Source of the DNA: Propionicimonas sp.
GTDB taxonomy: Bacteria > Actinomycetota > Actinomycetes > Propionibacteriales > Propionibacteriaceae
Direction: 5' to 3'
DNA: 64,000 nt
Assembly (NCBI RefSeq): GCF_029975155.1
Contig: NZ_JARKPQ010000139.1
Coordinates: 28,954 to 92,953, forward strand
Part shown: positions 34,621 through 43,419 of the stretch, in pieces
Layout of the letters: every line of letters starts with the position of its first letter
How positions within the stretch are numbered: position 1 is the first letter of the stretch
Translations under genes and position numbers: made by a program
The notes under the pieces: generated by a model
What the model was told of the DNA's origin: nothing
What the model saw: only the letters and a program-made list of their open reading frames with translations
Databases searched by the model: none

Positions 34621-36666
34621 TCAGGCGACCGCCAGGACCTCCTTCTTCGGCCAGATCGTCTTGGCGGCGACCACCGCGGCAGCGGCGACGGCGACGCCCG
34701 CGGCCAGGCTGATCAGGAAGCCGAAGATGGCTGCCGGCAGCGGCTGGAACGCGAACAGGACGAAGATGCCGCCGTGCGGTGCCCGCAGGCCGACGCCGAG
34801 GGCCATGCTCAACGCGCCGGTCACCGCGCCACCCAGCATCATGGACGGGATCACCCGCAGCGGATCGGCAGCAGCGAACGGGATCGCACCCTCGGAGATG
34901 AAGGACGCGCCCAGCAGCCAGGCGGCCGTCCCGTTCTCGCGCTCCACCTCGGTGAACAGCTTCTTCCGGACGACGGTGGCCAGGGCCATCGCCAGCGGCG
35001 GCACCATGCCGGCGGCCATCACGGCGGCCATCACGTTGAAGTTCGCGACGGTCGCGGCAGAGAGCCCAGCGGTGGCGAACAGGTAGGCCGCCTTGTTGAC
35101 CGGGCCGCCCAGGTCGAAGCACATCATCAGGCCGAGCACGATGCCGAGGACCACGGCGGAGCCGCCGGACATTCCGGCCAGGCCGTCCTGCATGGCCTTG
35201 GTCAGGTTCGCCAGCGGGGTGCCGAGGAGAAGGTACATCGCGCCACCGACGATCAGGGTCGCGATCAGCGGGATGATCACCACCGGCATCAGGCCGGCGA
35301 GCCAGCGCTTGACCTTGAAGTTGGACAGCCACAGGGCGATCACACCGGCCAGCAGACCGGTGACCAGACCACCGAGGAAGCCCGCGCCGATGCTGACGGA
35401 GATCGCGCCACCCACGAAGCCGGGAGCGATGCCGGGACGGCCGGCGAGGGCGTAGGCGATGTAGCCGCTCAGCGCGGGGATCAGGAAGCCGAAGGCCGCG
35501 CCGCCGATGGTGAACAGCATGGCGCCGAGATAGAGGACGAACCCGGCCGGCATGTTGGTCAGGGAGTTCGTCGACAGGACGAGCGACGCCATCGAGGACG
35601 CGCTGCCACAGGTCTCCGCGTCCACCCAGGTCAGGGCGGCGCAGTCCTTCGGGGCGAGGGCGATGTCGTAACCGCCGAACAGGAAGCCGAGGGCGATCAG
35701 CAGACCACCGGCAGCGACGAACGGGATCATGTACGACACACCGGTCATCAGCGCCTGCTGGACCCGCTTGCCCACGCTGAGCTGCGAGCCGCCGGCCGCA
35801 CCGGCCGCCGCAGCACCGGCCGCGCTCCCGGCCACCTTGCGGGCGCTCGGGTCGTCCGCCGCGACGAGGGCCTCGGCGACCAGCTTGCCGGGCTCGTTGA
35901 TCGCGCGCTTCACGCTGGCCTCGATCACGGGCAGGCCGGCGAACCGCTCCCGCTCGCGGACGGGGACGTCGGCGGCGAAGATCGCGGCGTCGGCCCGTCC
36001 GATCAGCTCCGGAGCCAGCCAGTCGATCTTGCCCGAGCCCTGGGGCTCGACCACCAGCTCGATGCCGGCGGCCTTGCCCGCCTGCTCGAGCCCGTCCGCC
36101 GCCATGAAGGTGTGCGCGATGCCGGTCGGGCAGGAGGTGACCGCGACGATCAGCTTCTTGGTGCCCGCCGTGGCGACCGGCTCGGCGGCGGCGGCCGGGG
36201 CCGCAGCCGGCTCCTCGGGGGCCGTGGCCTGGTTCACGAGGGCGACGATCTCCTCCGGCGTCTTCGCGGAGCGCAGCCCCTCGAGGAACTCCGCCCGCAT
36301 CAGCGACCGGGCGAGCATCGCCAGCAGGGTGAGGTGGGCGTCGTCCGATCCCTCGGACGCGGCGATCATGAAGCAGACGTCGGCCGGGCCGTCCGCCGCG
36401 CCGAAGTCGACCTTCGGGGCGAGCCGGGCGAAGGCCAGCGTGTTGGTGTTCACCGCCGCGGAGCGGCAGTGCGGGATCGCGATGCCGCCGCCGAGTCCGG
36501 TGACGGCCTTCTCCTCGCGGGCGAGGGCGTCAGCGGCCAGCCCGGCCTCCTCCGCGCGTCCGGTCTTGGCGACCAGCGCCGCGAGGTTGTTGATGACCTC
36601 GGTCTTGGTGCTGCCCAGATCCGCGTCCAGCAGGACGAGGTCGGGCGTGATGAGCGGTTCGGACAA
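34621..36666 (-). CDS. fruA: PTS fructose-specific EIIABC
   Basis: A 681-residue fused transporter that imports fructose as fructose-1-phosphate. EIIA is at about 1-150 (phosphohistidine in GIAIPHCRS), EIIB at about 170-270 (phosphocysteine in VAVTSCPTGIAHTFMAADGL), then an EIIC domain with many membrane helices (about 310-680; SYMIPFVAAGGLLIALGF, GGPVNKAAYLF, SEGAIPFAAADPLRV). Last gene of the fruR-fruK-fruA operon. Confidence 0.95.
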   Translation of the reverse strand: MSEPLITPDLVLLDADLGSTKTEVINNLAALVAKTGRAEEAGLAADALAREEKAVTGLGGGIAIPHCRSAAVNTNTLAFARLAPKVDFGAADGPADVCFMIAASEGSDDAHLTLLAMLARSLMRAEFLEGLRSAKTPEEIVALVNQATAPEEPAAAPAAAAEPVATAGTKKLIVAVTSCPTGIAHTFMAADGLEQAGKAAGIELVVEPQGSGKIDWLAPELIGRADAAIFAADVPVRERERFAGLPVIEASVKRAINEPGKLVAEALVAADDPSARKVAGSAAGAAAAGAAGGSQLSVGKRVQQALMTGVSYMIPFVAAGGLLIALGFLFGGYDIALAPKDCAALTWVDAETCGSASSMASLVLSTNSLTNMPAGFVLYLGAMLFTIGGAAFGFLIPALSGYIAYALAGRPGIAPGFVGGAISVSIGAGFLGGLVTGLLAGVIALWLSNFKVKRWLAGLMPVVIIPLIATLIVGGAMYLLLGTPLANLTKAMQDGLAGMSGGSAVVLGIVLGLMMCFDLGGPVNKAAYLFATAGLSAATVANFNVMAAVMAAGMVPPLAMALATVVRKKLFTEVERENGTAAWLLGASFISEGAIPFAAADPLRVIPSMMLGGAVTGALSMALGVGLRAPHGGIFVLFAFQPLPAAIFGFLISLAAGVAVAAAAVVAAKTIWPKKEVLAVA

Positions 36667-36725
36667 CGGAGTTCCTTCTCTCGTGGGTCGGGTGAGTGGT
36701 CGGACGGGGACGAGGCGTCGCGCGG

Positions 36726-37688
36726 TCAGGACTCGAGCGGCACGACGGTGACGGCGGCAGTGTTCAGTTGTTCCGGGTGCGGCAGGGCCGTCCCGGCGAG
36801 GGACGCGGCGGCCGAGCCGTAGGCGACGGCGAGCCGGAGCCGGTCGGGGGCGGCCAGGTCCCGGGTGTGGGCGAGCACGTAGCCGGAGACGGAGGAGTCA
36901 CCCGCGCCGACCGTGCTGCGGACGGTGACCGGGGGCGGGCTGGCGTGCCACGCGCCCTCCGCGGTGACGAGGACGGCCCCGGCGCCGCCGAGGGTGGCCA
37001 TCACGGCCCCGACGCCGCGGTCCACCAGCGTGCGGGCCGCGGCAACGCAGGCGCCCGGCTCGCCGGCCGCGGCAGCGGCCTCCAGCGACTCCGCGTCCAC
37101 GCCGGTGAGCTGCGCGAGCTCCTCGGAGTTGGGCTTGAGCAGGTCGGGCGCCGCGTCCGGGAACTGGGCGGCGAGGGCGAGCAGCGGCGCGTCCGAGGTG
37201 TCGACGGCGATCCGGCAGCCCCACGGGCGCAGCGCCTTGACGAGGTTCGCGTACCAGTCCACCGGGACGCCCGGCGGCAGCGAGCCGGACAGCACCACCC
37301 AGTCGGCGCGCTCGGACTCCAGCACGAGCAGGTTGGCCAGCCGCTCGACGGTCTCGGCGTCCAGGCTCGGGCCGGGCTCGTTGATCTTGGTGGTGGTGCC
37401 GTCGCCCTCGGTGATGGTGAGGTTGGTGCGGACGGGCTCGGCCAGCGGCACCGTCCGGTACGGGACGCGCAGGGCGTCGAGCCCGCGCAGGATCAGGTCA
37501 TCGGGCGCTGCCGGCAGGATCGCCCGCACGGGGTGACCGGCGTCGTGCACGACCCGGGCGACGTTGATGCCCTTGCCGCCGGGCTCGACCGTGACCGACC
37601 CGACCCGGTGCACGTCGCCACGGACGAGCGGGCGGTCGAGGGTCGCGGTGCGGTCGAGGGACGGGTTCGCGGTCAGGGTGACGATCAT
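36726..37688 (-). CDS. fruK: 1-phosphofructokinase
   Basis: A 320-residue PfkB-family kinase that makes fructose-1,6-bisphosphate from the PTS product fructose-1-phosphate. Seen: TANPSLDRTATLDRP at the N-terminus, VEPGGKGINVARVVHDAG and the catalytic GAGDSSVSGYVLA. The ATG at 37688 overlaps the fruR stop (ATGA). Confidence 0.95.
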   Translation of the reverse strand: MIVTLTANPSLDRTATLDRPLVRGDVHRVGSVTVEPGGKGINVARVVHDAGHPVRAILPAAPDDLILRGLDALRVPYRTVPLAEPVRTNLTITEGDGTTTKINEPGPSLDAETVERLANLLVLESERADWVVLSGSLPPGVPVDWYANLVKALRPWGCRIAVDTSDAPLLALAAQFPDAAPDLLKPNSEELAQLTGVDAESLEAAAAAGEPGACVAAARTLVDRGVGAVMATLGGAGAVLVTAEGAWHASPPPVTVRSTVGAGDSSVSGYVLAHTRDLAAPDRLRLAVAYGSAAASLAGTALPHPEQLNTAAVTVVPLES

Positions 37689-38455
37689 GCGACGACAACC
37701 TCGATTCCCGCGCCGGCGAGTTCGGCGCGATCGTGGGCGGAGATGCCGGCATCGGTGATCAGGACGTCGACATCGGCGAGAGAGGCGAAGGTGACCAGCA
37801 GTTCGACGCCGATCTTGGAGGAGTCCGCGAGCACGACCACCCGCCGGGCGGAGGCGACCATGGCCTCCTTGACCGCGGCCTCGTCCGGATCGGGCGTGGA
37901 GAAGCCGTGGCCCACCGACACCCCGTTGGTGCCGAGGAAGGCGACATCGCAGCGCATCCGGCCGAGGGCGGCGACCGTCTCGCCACCGACCGTGGCCTGG
38001 GTGATGCCGCGGACGCGTCCGCCGAGCAGGTGCACCTGGGTGCCGCCGTTGGCGGCGGCGAGCTGGGCGGCGACCGGCACGGAGTTGGTCACCACCGTGC
38101 CGAGCGCGCCGGACGGCACGGACGCGGCGAGCCGGGCGACGGTCGTCCCGGAGTCGAGGATCACGGTCGAGCCGGCCGGAGGCAGGTAGGCCTGGGCGGC
38201 CTCGGCGATGCGGGTCTTCTGGGCGACGAAAGCCGGCTCGCGCTCGGTGAGTGCGGTCTCGACCAGGGCGACGTTCTCCGCGACCACCGCGCCACCGTGG
38301 ACCCGCCGCAGGATGCCGCGCTTGTCCAGCGCGTCCAGGTCGCGGCGGATGGTCTCGGTGGTGACGTCGAACCGGGTGGCCAGGTCCGCGACCGAGACCC
38401 GGTCGTGGCGCAGGGCGAGATTGACGATGGTGCGGTGCCGCTCCTCTGCGTACAT
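37685..38455 (-). CDS. fruR: DeoR-family regulator of the fructose operon
   Basis: A 256-residue DeoR/GlpR-type repressor: N-terminal HTH (YAEERHRTIVNLALRHDRVSV, then TETIRRDLDALDKRGILRRVHGGA) and a C-terminal sugar-phosphate-sensing domain. The ATG at 38455 has AGAGGA 6 nt upstream; an alternative start seven codons earlier is weaker. First gene of the operon; direct TTTTACCTG repeats upstream are a likely operator. Fructose-1-phosphate is the expected inducer from family knowledge. Confidence 0.92.
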   Translation of the reverse strand: MYAEERHRTIVNLALRHDRVSVADLATRFDVTTETIRRDLDALDKRGILRRVHGGAVVAENVALVETALTEREPAFVAQKTRIAEAAQAYLPPAGSTVILDSGTTVARLAASVPSGALGTVVTNSVPVAAQLAAANGGTQVHLLGGRVRGITQATVGGETVAALGRMRCDVAFLGTNGVSVGHGFSTPDPDEAAVKEAMVASARRVVVLADSSKIGVELLVTFASLADVDVLITDAGISAHDRAELAGAGIEVVVA

Positions 38456-38493
38456 CGGGATCCTCTCGACCACCACAGTGTTGGTATCCCTTT

Positions 38494-38512
38494 TTTTACC
38501 TGGTTTTACCTG
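38494..38512. promoter_or_regulatory. Direct-repeat operator upstream of fruR
   Basis: Two direct copies of TTTTACCTG (38494-38502 and 38504-38512) with a 10-bp period read CAGGTAAAA on the transcribed strand. In-phase direct repeats suit DeoR-family regulators. They are 39-57 nt upstream of the fruR start and presumably mediate autoregulation of the operon. Confidence 0.65.
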
Positions 38513-38633
38513 TGATTGTCAAGAGTCTCAGCGAAATCGATGTGGTATCAGTTGGCCTCAGTTCGCCGAGCACTCCGCCCGCCCCCGCCCGGGCCGCCCC
38601 GGCCACCACCCCGTCCGGACCCCGCCCCCCTCA

Positions 38634-38701
38634 CAGAAGCTGCCGAGAGTTGCCGAAGCTGCCGAAGGTTCGGCAGCCGGGGCAACTTTCGGCAGCTTCT
38701 G
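38634..38701. repeat. TGCCGAAG inverted repeat between fruR and prs
   Basis: Two 33-bp arms (38634-38666, 38669-38701) with a few mismatches flank GG, with the same TGCCGAA/TTCGGCA architecture as 8546-8625. It lies between the fru promoter region and the 3' end of prs; the rest of the 329-bp gap is GC-rich with no gene. Confidence 0.85.
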
Positions 38702-38784
38702 GAACGAGGTGGGACGGGTGGGGCCGGAGGGACGTCGGGGGCGGGCGGGCGGCGGGGCGAGGGCTGCGGGCGGCGGGGCGAGGG

Positions 38785-39738
38785 CTACTCGCCGTAGGTG
38801 TCCTCGTCGGAGAACAGGCCGGAGACGCTCTCGCCGCAGTTGATCCGGTGGACGGCCTCCGCGAACAGCGGCGCGACCGACACCGTGGTCAGGCGCTCCA
38901 GTCCCTGGGGCGCGGGGACGGTGTCGGTGGCGACGATCTCGACGATGTCGTCCTGGGCGTTCAGCCGTTCGACGGCCTTGCCGGTGAACAGGCCGTGGGT
39001 GGTGGCGATCGATACGGAGTTGACGTGGTAGCGCCGGACGGTCTCGATCAGCTCCACCACCGAGCCGGCGGTGGCGATCTCGTCGTCGAGGATGATCACG
39101 TCCTTGCCGCCGACCTTGCCGACGATCGCGTCGATCACGACCTTGTCGTCGGCCTGGCGTCGCTTGGAGCCGGCGGCCATGCCCACGCCGAGCATCCGGG
39201 CGAACTGGTTGGCCTCCTTGGCGTTGCCGAAGTCGGGTGACACCACGACGGTCTTCGACAGGTCGCGACTGCGGAAGTGCTGGGCGAGCACCGGCAGCGC
39301 GGTGAGGTGGTCGACCGGCATCGAGAAGAAGCCGTGCACCTGCTGGGCGTGCAGTGCCATCGTGAGCACCCGGTTGGCGCCGGCCGTGTGGATCAGGTCG
39401 GCCACCAGGCGTCCCCCGATGCTGATCCGCGGCGCGTCCTTCTTGTCGGAGCGGGCGTAGGCGTAGTGCGGCATGACGACGGTGACGTGGGCGGCGGAGG
39501 CGCCGCGCGCCGCGTCCACCATCATCAGCAGCTCCATCAGGTTCTCCTGCGTGGGCGGCACCAAGGGCTGCACGATGTAGACGTCGCGCTGACGGCAGTT
39601 CGCGCGCAACTGCACCTGCAGGCAGTCGTTGGAGAAGCGGGAGAGCCGGGACGGTGAGAGCTCGATCCCGAGGATGGCACACATCTGCTCGGCGAACTGG
39701 CGGTGGGCGTGGCCCGAGAAGACGGTGATATCGGTCAC
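38785..39738 (-). CDS. prs: Ribose-phosphate pyrophosphokinase-like protein
   Basis: A 317-residue PRPP synthase homologue. Seen: FSGHAHRQFAEQMCAILG, MPHYAYARSDKKDAPRISIGGRLVADL and the PRPP-loop IILDDEIATAGSVVELI. The GTG at 39738 gives the expected N-terminus. Several family motifs are divergent (VVSPDFGNAKEANQ instead of the usual VVSPDxGGxxRA; DDEIATAGS instead of DDMIDTAGT), so it may be a second, paralogous enzyme with altered regulation rather than the main PRPP synthase. It stands between fruR and regX3. Confidence 0.83.
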   Translation of the reverse strand: MTDITVFSGHAHRQFAEQMCAILGIELSPSRLSRFSNDCLQVQLRANCRQRDVYIVQPLVPPTQENLMELLMMVDAARGASAAHVTVVMPHYAYARSDKKDAPRISIGGRLVADLIHTAGANRVLTMALHAQQVHGFFSMPVDHLTALPVLAQHFRSRDLSKTVVVSPDFGNAKEANQFARMLGVGMAAGSKRRQADDKVVIDAIVGKVGGKDVIILDDEIATAGSVVELIETVRRYHVNSVSIATTHGLFTGKAVERLNAQDDIVEIVATDTVPAPQGLERLTTVSVAPLFAEAVHRINCGESVSGLFSDEDTYGE

Positions 39739-39808
39739 GAGGTGCAACCCTAAACCGATCCGCGACCCCGCGTCGCCGCCACCCGGCCCCACGAGACCGC
39801 CGAGGATG

Positions 39809-40486
39809 TCAGGCGTTGAACTTGTAGCCCAGGCCGCGGACGGTCACGAGCAGCACGGGGTTCGCCGGATCCGTCTCCAGCTTCGCGCGGAGCCGCTTCA
39901 CGTGGACGTCGAGGGTCTTGGTGTCGCCGACGTAGTCGGAGCCCCAGACCAGATCGATCAGCTGGCCACGGGTGAGCACCCGGCCGGCGTTGCGCAGCAG
40001 GACCTCCAGCAGCTCGAACTCCTTCAGCGCCAGCTGGACGGGGACGCCGCGGACGCTGGTCTCGTGGCGTTCCACGTCCATCCGCACGTCCCTGGCCTCG
40101 ATCACGTCGCCGGCGGGCTCCACGTCCTGACCGCGGCGCAGCACCGCCCGGATCCGGGCCACCAGCTCGCGGTGGCTGAACGGCTTGGTGACGTAGTCGT
40201 CCGCGCCCAGTTCGAGGCCCACCACCTTGTCGATCTCGCTGTCTCTGGCGGTCACCATGATGATCGGGACGCTGCCGCGGGCGCGCAGCTGGCGGCACAC
40301 CTCCGTCCCGCTCAGTCCCGGCATCATCAGGTCGAGCAGCACGATGTCCGCGCCCTGCCGGTCGTACGCCGCCAGGCCGCTGGCGCCGTCCGCGCTGAGC
40401 GTGACCTCGAATCCCTCCCGCTGCAGCAGGAAGCCGAGCGTCTCGCGATAGGTCTCCTCGTCCTCGATGATCAGCACCCTGGTCAC
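39809..40486 (-). CDS. regX3: Two-component response regulator (phosphate type)
   Basis: A 225-residue OmpR/PhoB-family regulator: receiver domain with phospho-acceptor in VLLDLMMPGLSG and KPF switch, and a winged-helix DNA-binding domain (FELLEVLLRNAGRVLTRGQL; DVHVKRLRAKLE). GTG start with AGGAG 7 nt upstream, overlapping the senX3 stop (GTGA). Located with senX3, phoU and gpmA as in mycobacteria, so it is the phosphate-starvation regulator and probable binder of the PHO-box array at 41667. Confidence 0.92.
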   Translation of the reverse strand: MTRVLIIEDEETYRETLGFLLQREGFEVTLSADGASGLAAYDRQGADIVLLDLMMPGLSGTEVCRQLRARGSVPIIMVTARDSEIDKVVGLELGADDYVTKPFSHRELVARIRAVLRRGQDVEPAGDVIEARDVRMDVERHETSVRGVPVQLALKEFELLEVLLRNAGRVLTRGQLIDLVWGSDYVGDTKTLDVHVKRLRAKLETDPANPVLLVTVRGLGYKFNA

Positions 40487-41604
40487 TGTGGGACTCCTTC
40501 CGTGCGGGCCGGCAGGCTGAGCGTGAAGGTGGAGCCCTGGCCGAGCCGGCTCCACACCGCCACCTCCCCGCCGTGGGCCTGGACGACATGCTTGACGATC
40601 GACAGCCCGAGCCCGGTGCCGCCGCTGGCACGACTCCGGTCGGCGTCCACCCGGTAGAAGCGCTCGAAGATCCGGGCCTGGTCGGCCTCGCTGATCCCGA
40701 TGCCGTTGTCGGAGACCCGGATGTCGACCCGGTCGCCGTCCGCCCGGCTGCTCACCGCCACCCGCGCGCCGGGCTCGGAGTAGGCGACGGCGTTCTGGAC
40801 GAGGTTGGTCACGGCGGTCTCCAGTTCGTCCGCGTCGCCGATCACGGCCAGTCCCGGCTGCGCGGCGAGCGAGAGGCTGATCCCGCCGGCCTCGGCGAGC
40901 TGCCGGCAGTGGCCGACGGACGCCTCGAGCAGCGCGGCCACATCGACCGTGCGGGCAGCCAGCAGCGGGTCCTCGGCCTGGAGCCGGGACAACGCGATGA
41001 TCTGGGAGACCAACTCGTTGAGCCGTGCGGTCTCCCGGCTGAGCTTGGCGAGGAAGGCGTGCACGGCGTCCGGATCGTCCGCAGCGGCGTCCGCAGCCTC
41101 GGACAGCAGCGAGATCGCACCGATCGGCGTCTTCAGCTCGTGGGTGACGTTGGCCACGAAATCGCGCCGGGTCTCGCTGAACCGCAGGTCGGCGGACCGG
41201 TCCTCCCCGATCACGACCGCCGCGCCGTTGCTGACCGGCACCACCTTCACGGCGAGCACGACGGCCGGGCTGGCCGGGCCCGCCGGCAGGTGCAGTTCGC
41301 GCTCCGCGATGCCGCCCTCGCGCCGGGCGCGGGCCAGCAGGTCGAGCACCTCGGACGGACCGAGCGTCGACCCGCGGACGAGCCCGCAGGCCTTGGCGAA
41401 GGTGGAGGCTGCCAGGACGACGTCCGCATCCGTGACCACGGCGACCGCGGCGCGGAGCGGGGCGAGGATCTCGATGAGCTGCTGCCGTCCGATCAGCTGA
41501 CTGGCGACCCTCACGGTGGACCTCCGCACCCCGAGCCACACGGCCAACGCGCCAAGGCCGGCACCGACCACCAGGCCGAGAATGGCCGAGGCGAGGGGCG
41601 TCAT
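40483..41604 (-). CDS. senX3: Sensor histidine kinase (phosphate type)
   Basis: A 373-residue kinase: one clear N-terminal membrane helix (ASAILGLVVGAGLGALAVWLG), a PAS-like region (about 45-130), HisKA with phospho-histidine in DFVANVTHELKTPIGAISLL, and an HATPase domain (NAVAYSEPGAR, DNGIGISEADQARIFERF, GGTGLGLSIVKH). The start at 41604 is chosen because it directly precedes the membrane helix; longer starts are possible. Expected to work with PhoU in phosphate sensing. Confidence 0.92.
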   Translation of the reverse strand: MTPLASAILGLVVGAGLGALAVWLGVRRSTVRVASQLIGRQQLIEILAPLRAAVAVVTDADVVLAASTFAKACGLVRGSTLGPSEVLDLLARARREGGIAERELHLPAGPASPAVVLAVKVVPVSNGAAVVIGEDRSADLRFSETRRDFVANVTHELKTPIGAISLLSEAADAAADDPDAVHAFLAKLSRETARLNELVSQIIALSRLQAEDPLLAARTVDVAALLEASVGHCRQLAEAGGISLSLAAQPGLAVIGDADELETAVTNLVQNAVAYSEPGARVAVSSRADGDRVDIRVSDNGIGISEADQARIFERFYRVDADRSRASGGTGLGLSIVKHVVQAHGGEVAVWSRLGQGSTFTLSLPARTEGVPQ

Positions 41605-41666
41605 GCTCCGGAGTCTAGACATCGCACGGGAGGCGGAAACGCAGGTTTCCGTCCTCACGGCCGTTG

Positions 41667-41710
41667 GTTCGGCCAAGGTTCACCGACTGTTCACCTGCCG
41701 TTGACCACGA
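41667..41710. promoter_or_regulatory. PHO-box-like array of 11-bp direct repeats
   Basis: GTTCACC occurs at 41678 and 41689, with GTTGACC at 41700 and GTTCGGC at 41667, all exactly 11 bp apart. Eleven-bp direct repeat units with conserved GTTCACC are the known form of the actinobacterial PHO box bound by PhoP/RegX3. The array lies between divergent senX3-regX3 and phoU. Confidence 0.78.
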
Positions 41711-41803
41711 CGGCGGTCGTCGGGTGGACTGGCTGTCTAGCCTTTCGGCGGGACAATTGCGCGGTCAGCACGGACGGCGGCCCCTCGAGACGGAAGAAGC
41801 AGC

Positions 41804-42469
41804 ATGCGGGACAACTACCACGAGAGCCTGGCCAGCGTGGTCACCGACCTGGTCGGCATGAGCGAAGCGGTGCAGGTCGCTGTCCGCGAAGCCACCAGGG
41901 CACTGCTGGAGGCCGATCTGGCCGCGGCGGAGCAGGTGATCAGCGAGGACGCGAAGATCGACCAGCTGCACGACGACCTCGAGGGGCGCTGCTTCTCCCT
42001 GCTGGCCCGGCAGGCGCCGGTGGCCGGCGAGCTGCGCACCGTGGTCGCGGCGATGCGGATGGTGGCCGATCTCGCCCGCATGGGCGACCTCGCCGCGCAC
42101 GTGGCCAAGATCGCCCGGCTGCGCTACCCCGAGCGGGCGGTGCCGGACGGGCTGGTGCCCAACTTCACGCTGATGGCGCGGGTCGCCGAGGAGATGGTGC
42201 AGACCGCCGGACGGTCCCTGCGTGAGCGGAACGCCCACGACGCGGGCCGCCTCGCCGACAGCGATGAGGAGATGGACGAGCTGCGCAAGAGCCAGTTCCG
42301 GCTCATGCTCGGCAAGGACTGGACCTACGGCGTCGAGGCCGCGGTCGACACCGCGCTGCTCGGCCGGTACTACGAGCGGATCGCCGACCACGCCGTCCTG
42401 ATGGCCTCCCGGGTCATCTACGTCGTCACCGGCCTGCTGCCGGAGGGCGAGAACTGGCCCGTGGCCTGA
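41804..42469 (+). CDS. phoU: Phosphate transport regulator PhoU
   Basis: A 221-residue all-helical protein with two PhoU repeats. Metal-binding E/DxxxD-type motifs are visible in RMVADLARMGDLAAHVAKIA and LLGRYYERIADHAVLMASRV. It links phosphate transport to the histidine kinase. No pst transporter genes are in the window. Divergent from senX3 across a PHO-box-like array. Confidence 0.94.
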   Translation: MRDNYHESLASVVTDLVGMSEAVQVAVREATRALLEADLAAAEQVISEDAKIDQLHDDLEGRCFSLLARQAPVAGELRTVVAAMRMVADLARMGDLAAHVAKIARLRYPERAVPDGLVPNFTLMARVAEEMVQTAGRSLRERNAHDAGRLADSDEEMDELRKSQFRLMLGKDWTYGVEAAVDTALLGRYYERIADHAVLMASRVIYVVTGLLPEGENWPVA

Positions 42470-42494
42470 ATCCCCACCCTCCCCCGCCGCCGCC

Positions 42495-42560
42495 GAACGC
42501 CACCGTTTCCGTCAAACGCCACAGCGTGGGCTGGAGCGTTTGACCGAAACGGTGGCGTTC
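42495..42560. repeat. GAACGCC...CAAACGC inverted repeat at phoU/gpmA convergent end
   Basis: The 25-bp arms GAACGCCACCGTTTCCGTCA... (42495-42519) and its near-complement (42536-42560) match the copy at 19523-19588. It again sits between two convergent stop codons, where it may act as a shared terminator or folded barrier. Confidence 0.83.
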
Positions 42561-42582
42561 GATGTGTTGGGGGGCCGGGGGG

Positions 42583-43332
42583 CTACTTCTTGCCCTGGTT
42601 CTTGACCGCCTCGATGGCCGCCGCGGCAGCCTCCGGGTCGAGGTAGCGGCCACCGGTGACGGTGGGACGCAGGTCGTCGTCCAGCTCGTAGAGCAGCGGG
42701 ATGCCGGTCGGAATGTTCAGGCCGGCGATGTCGGCGTCCGAGATGCCGTCCAGGTGCTTCACCAGCGCGCGCAGCGAGTTGCCGTGCGCGGCGACCAGGG
42801 TCACCTTGCCCAGGCGCAGATCGGGGACGATCGCGTCGTACCAGTACGGCAGCATCCGCACCACGACGTCGGCCAGGCACTCGGTGAGCGGACGGGCCTC
42901 GCTGGGCAGTTCGGCGTAGCGGGGATCGGCGAACTGGGAGAACTCGTCGTCCGCGGCGATGGGCGGCGGCGGGGTGTCGTAGGAGCGGCGCCAGAGCATG
43001 AACTGCTCCTCGCCGTACGCCTCGAGCGTCTGGGCCTTGTTCTTGCCCTGCAGGGCGCCGTAGTGGCGCTCGTTGAGCCGCCACGACCGCTTCACCGGGA
43101 TCCAGTGGCGATCGCAGCCGGCCAGCGCCAGCTCGGCGGTGTGGATGGCTCGCAGCAGCACCGAGGTGTGCACGACATCGGGCAGCAGCCCCTCGGCCTT
43201 CAGCAGCTCGGCGCCGCGCTTCGCCTCGCCGATGCCCTTCTCGTTGATGTCCACGTCCACCCAGCCGGTGAACAGGTTCTTGGCGTTCCATTCGCTCTCA
43301 CCGTGGCGGAGCAGGATCAGCGTTGCAGTCAT
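42583..43332 (-). CDS. gpmA: 2,3-bisphosphoglycerate-dependent phosphoglycerate mutase
   Basis: A 249-residue glycolytic enzyme with the phosphohistidine motif [20 protein letters not shown] and [17 protein letters not shown]. Gene order gpm-senX3-regX3 is common in actinobacteria; here phoU lies between. Length is normal. Confidence 0.95.
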   Translation of the reverse strand: MTATLILLRHGESEWNAKNLFTGWVDVDINEKGIGEAKRGAELLKAEGLLPDVVHTSVLLRAIHTAELALAGCDRHWIPVKRSWRLNERHYGALQGKNKAQTLEAYGEEQFMLWRRSYDTPPPPIAADDEFSQFADPRYAELPSEARPLTECLADVVVRMLPYWYDAIVPDLRLGKVTLVAAHGNSLRALVKHLDGISDADIAGLNIPTGIPLLYELDDDLRPTVTGGRYLDPEAAAAAIEAVKNQGKK

Positions 43333-43419
43333 GGTCCGAGCCTATCGGCCGAAGCGCCGGTCGCGTCCCCCGCAGCAGCAGGCGGAAGACGGCGGAAAAG
43401 GGTCTGGCAGAATCGCGGC

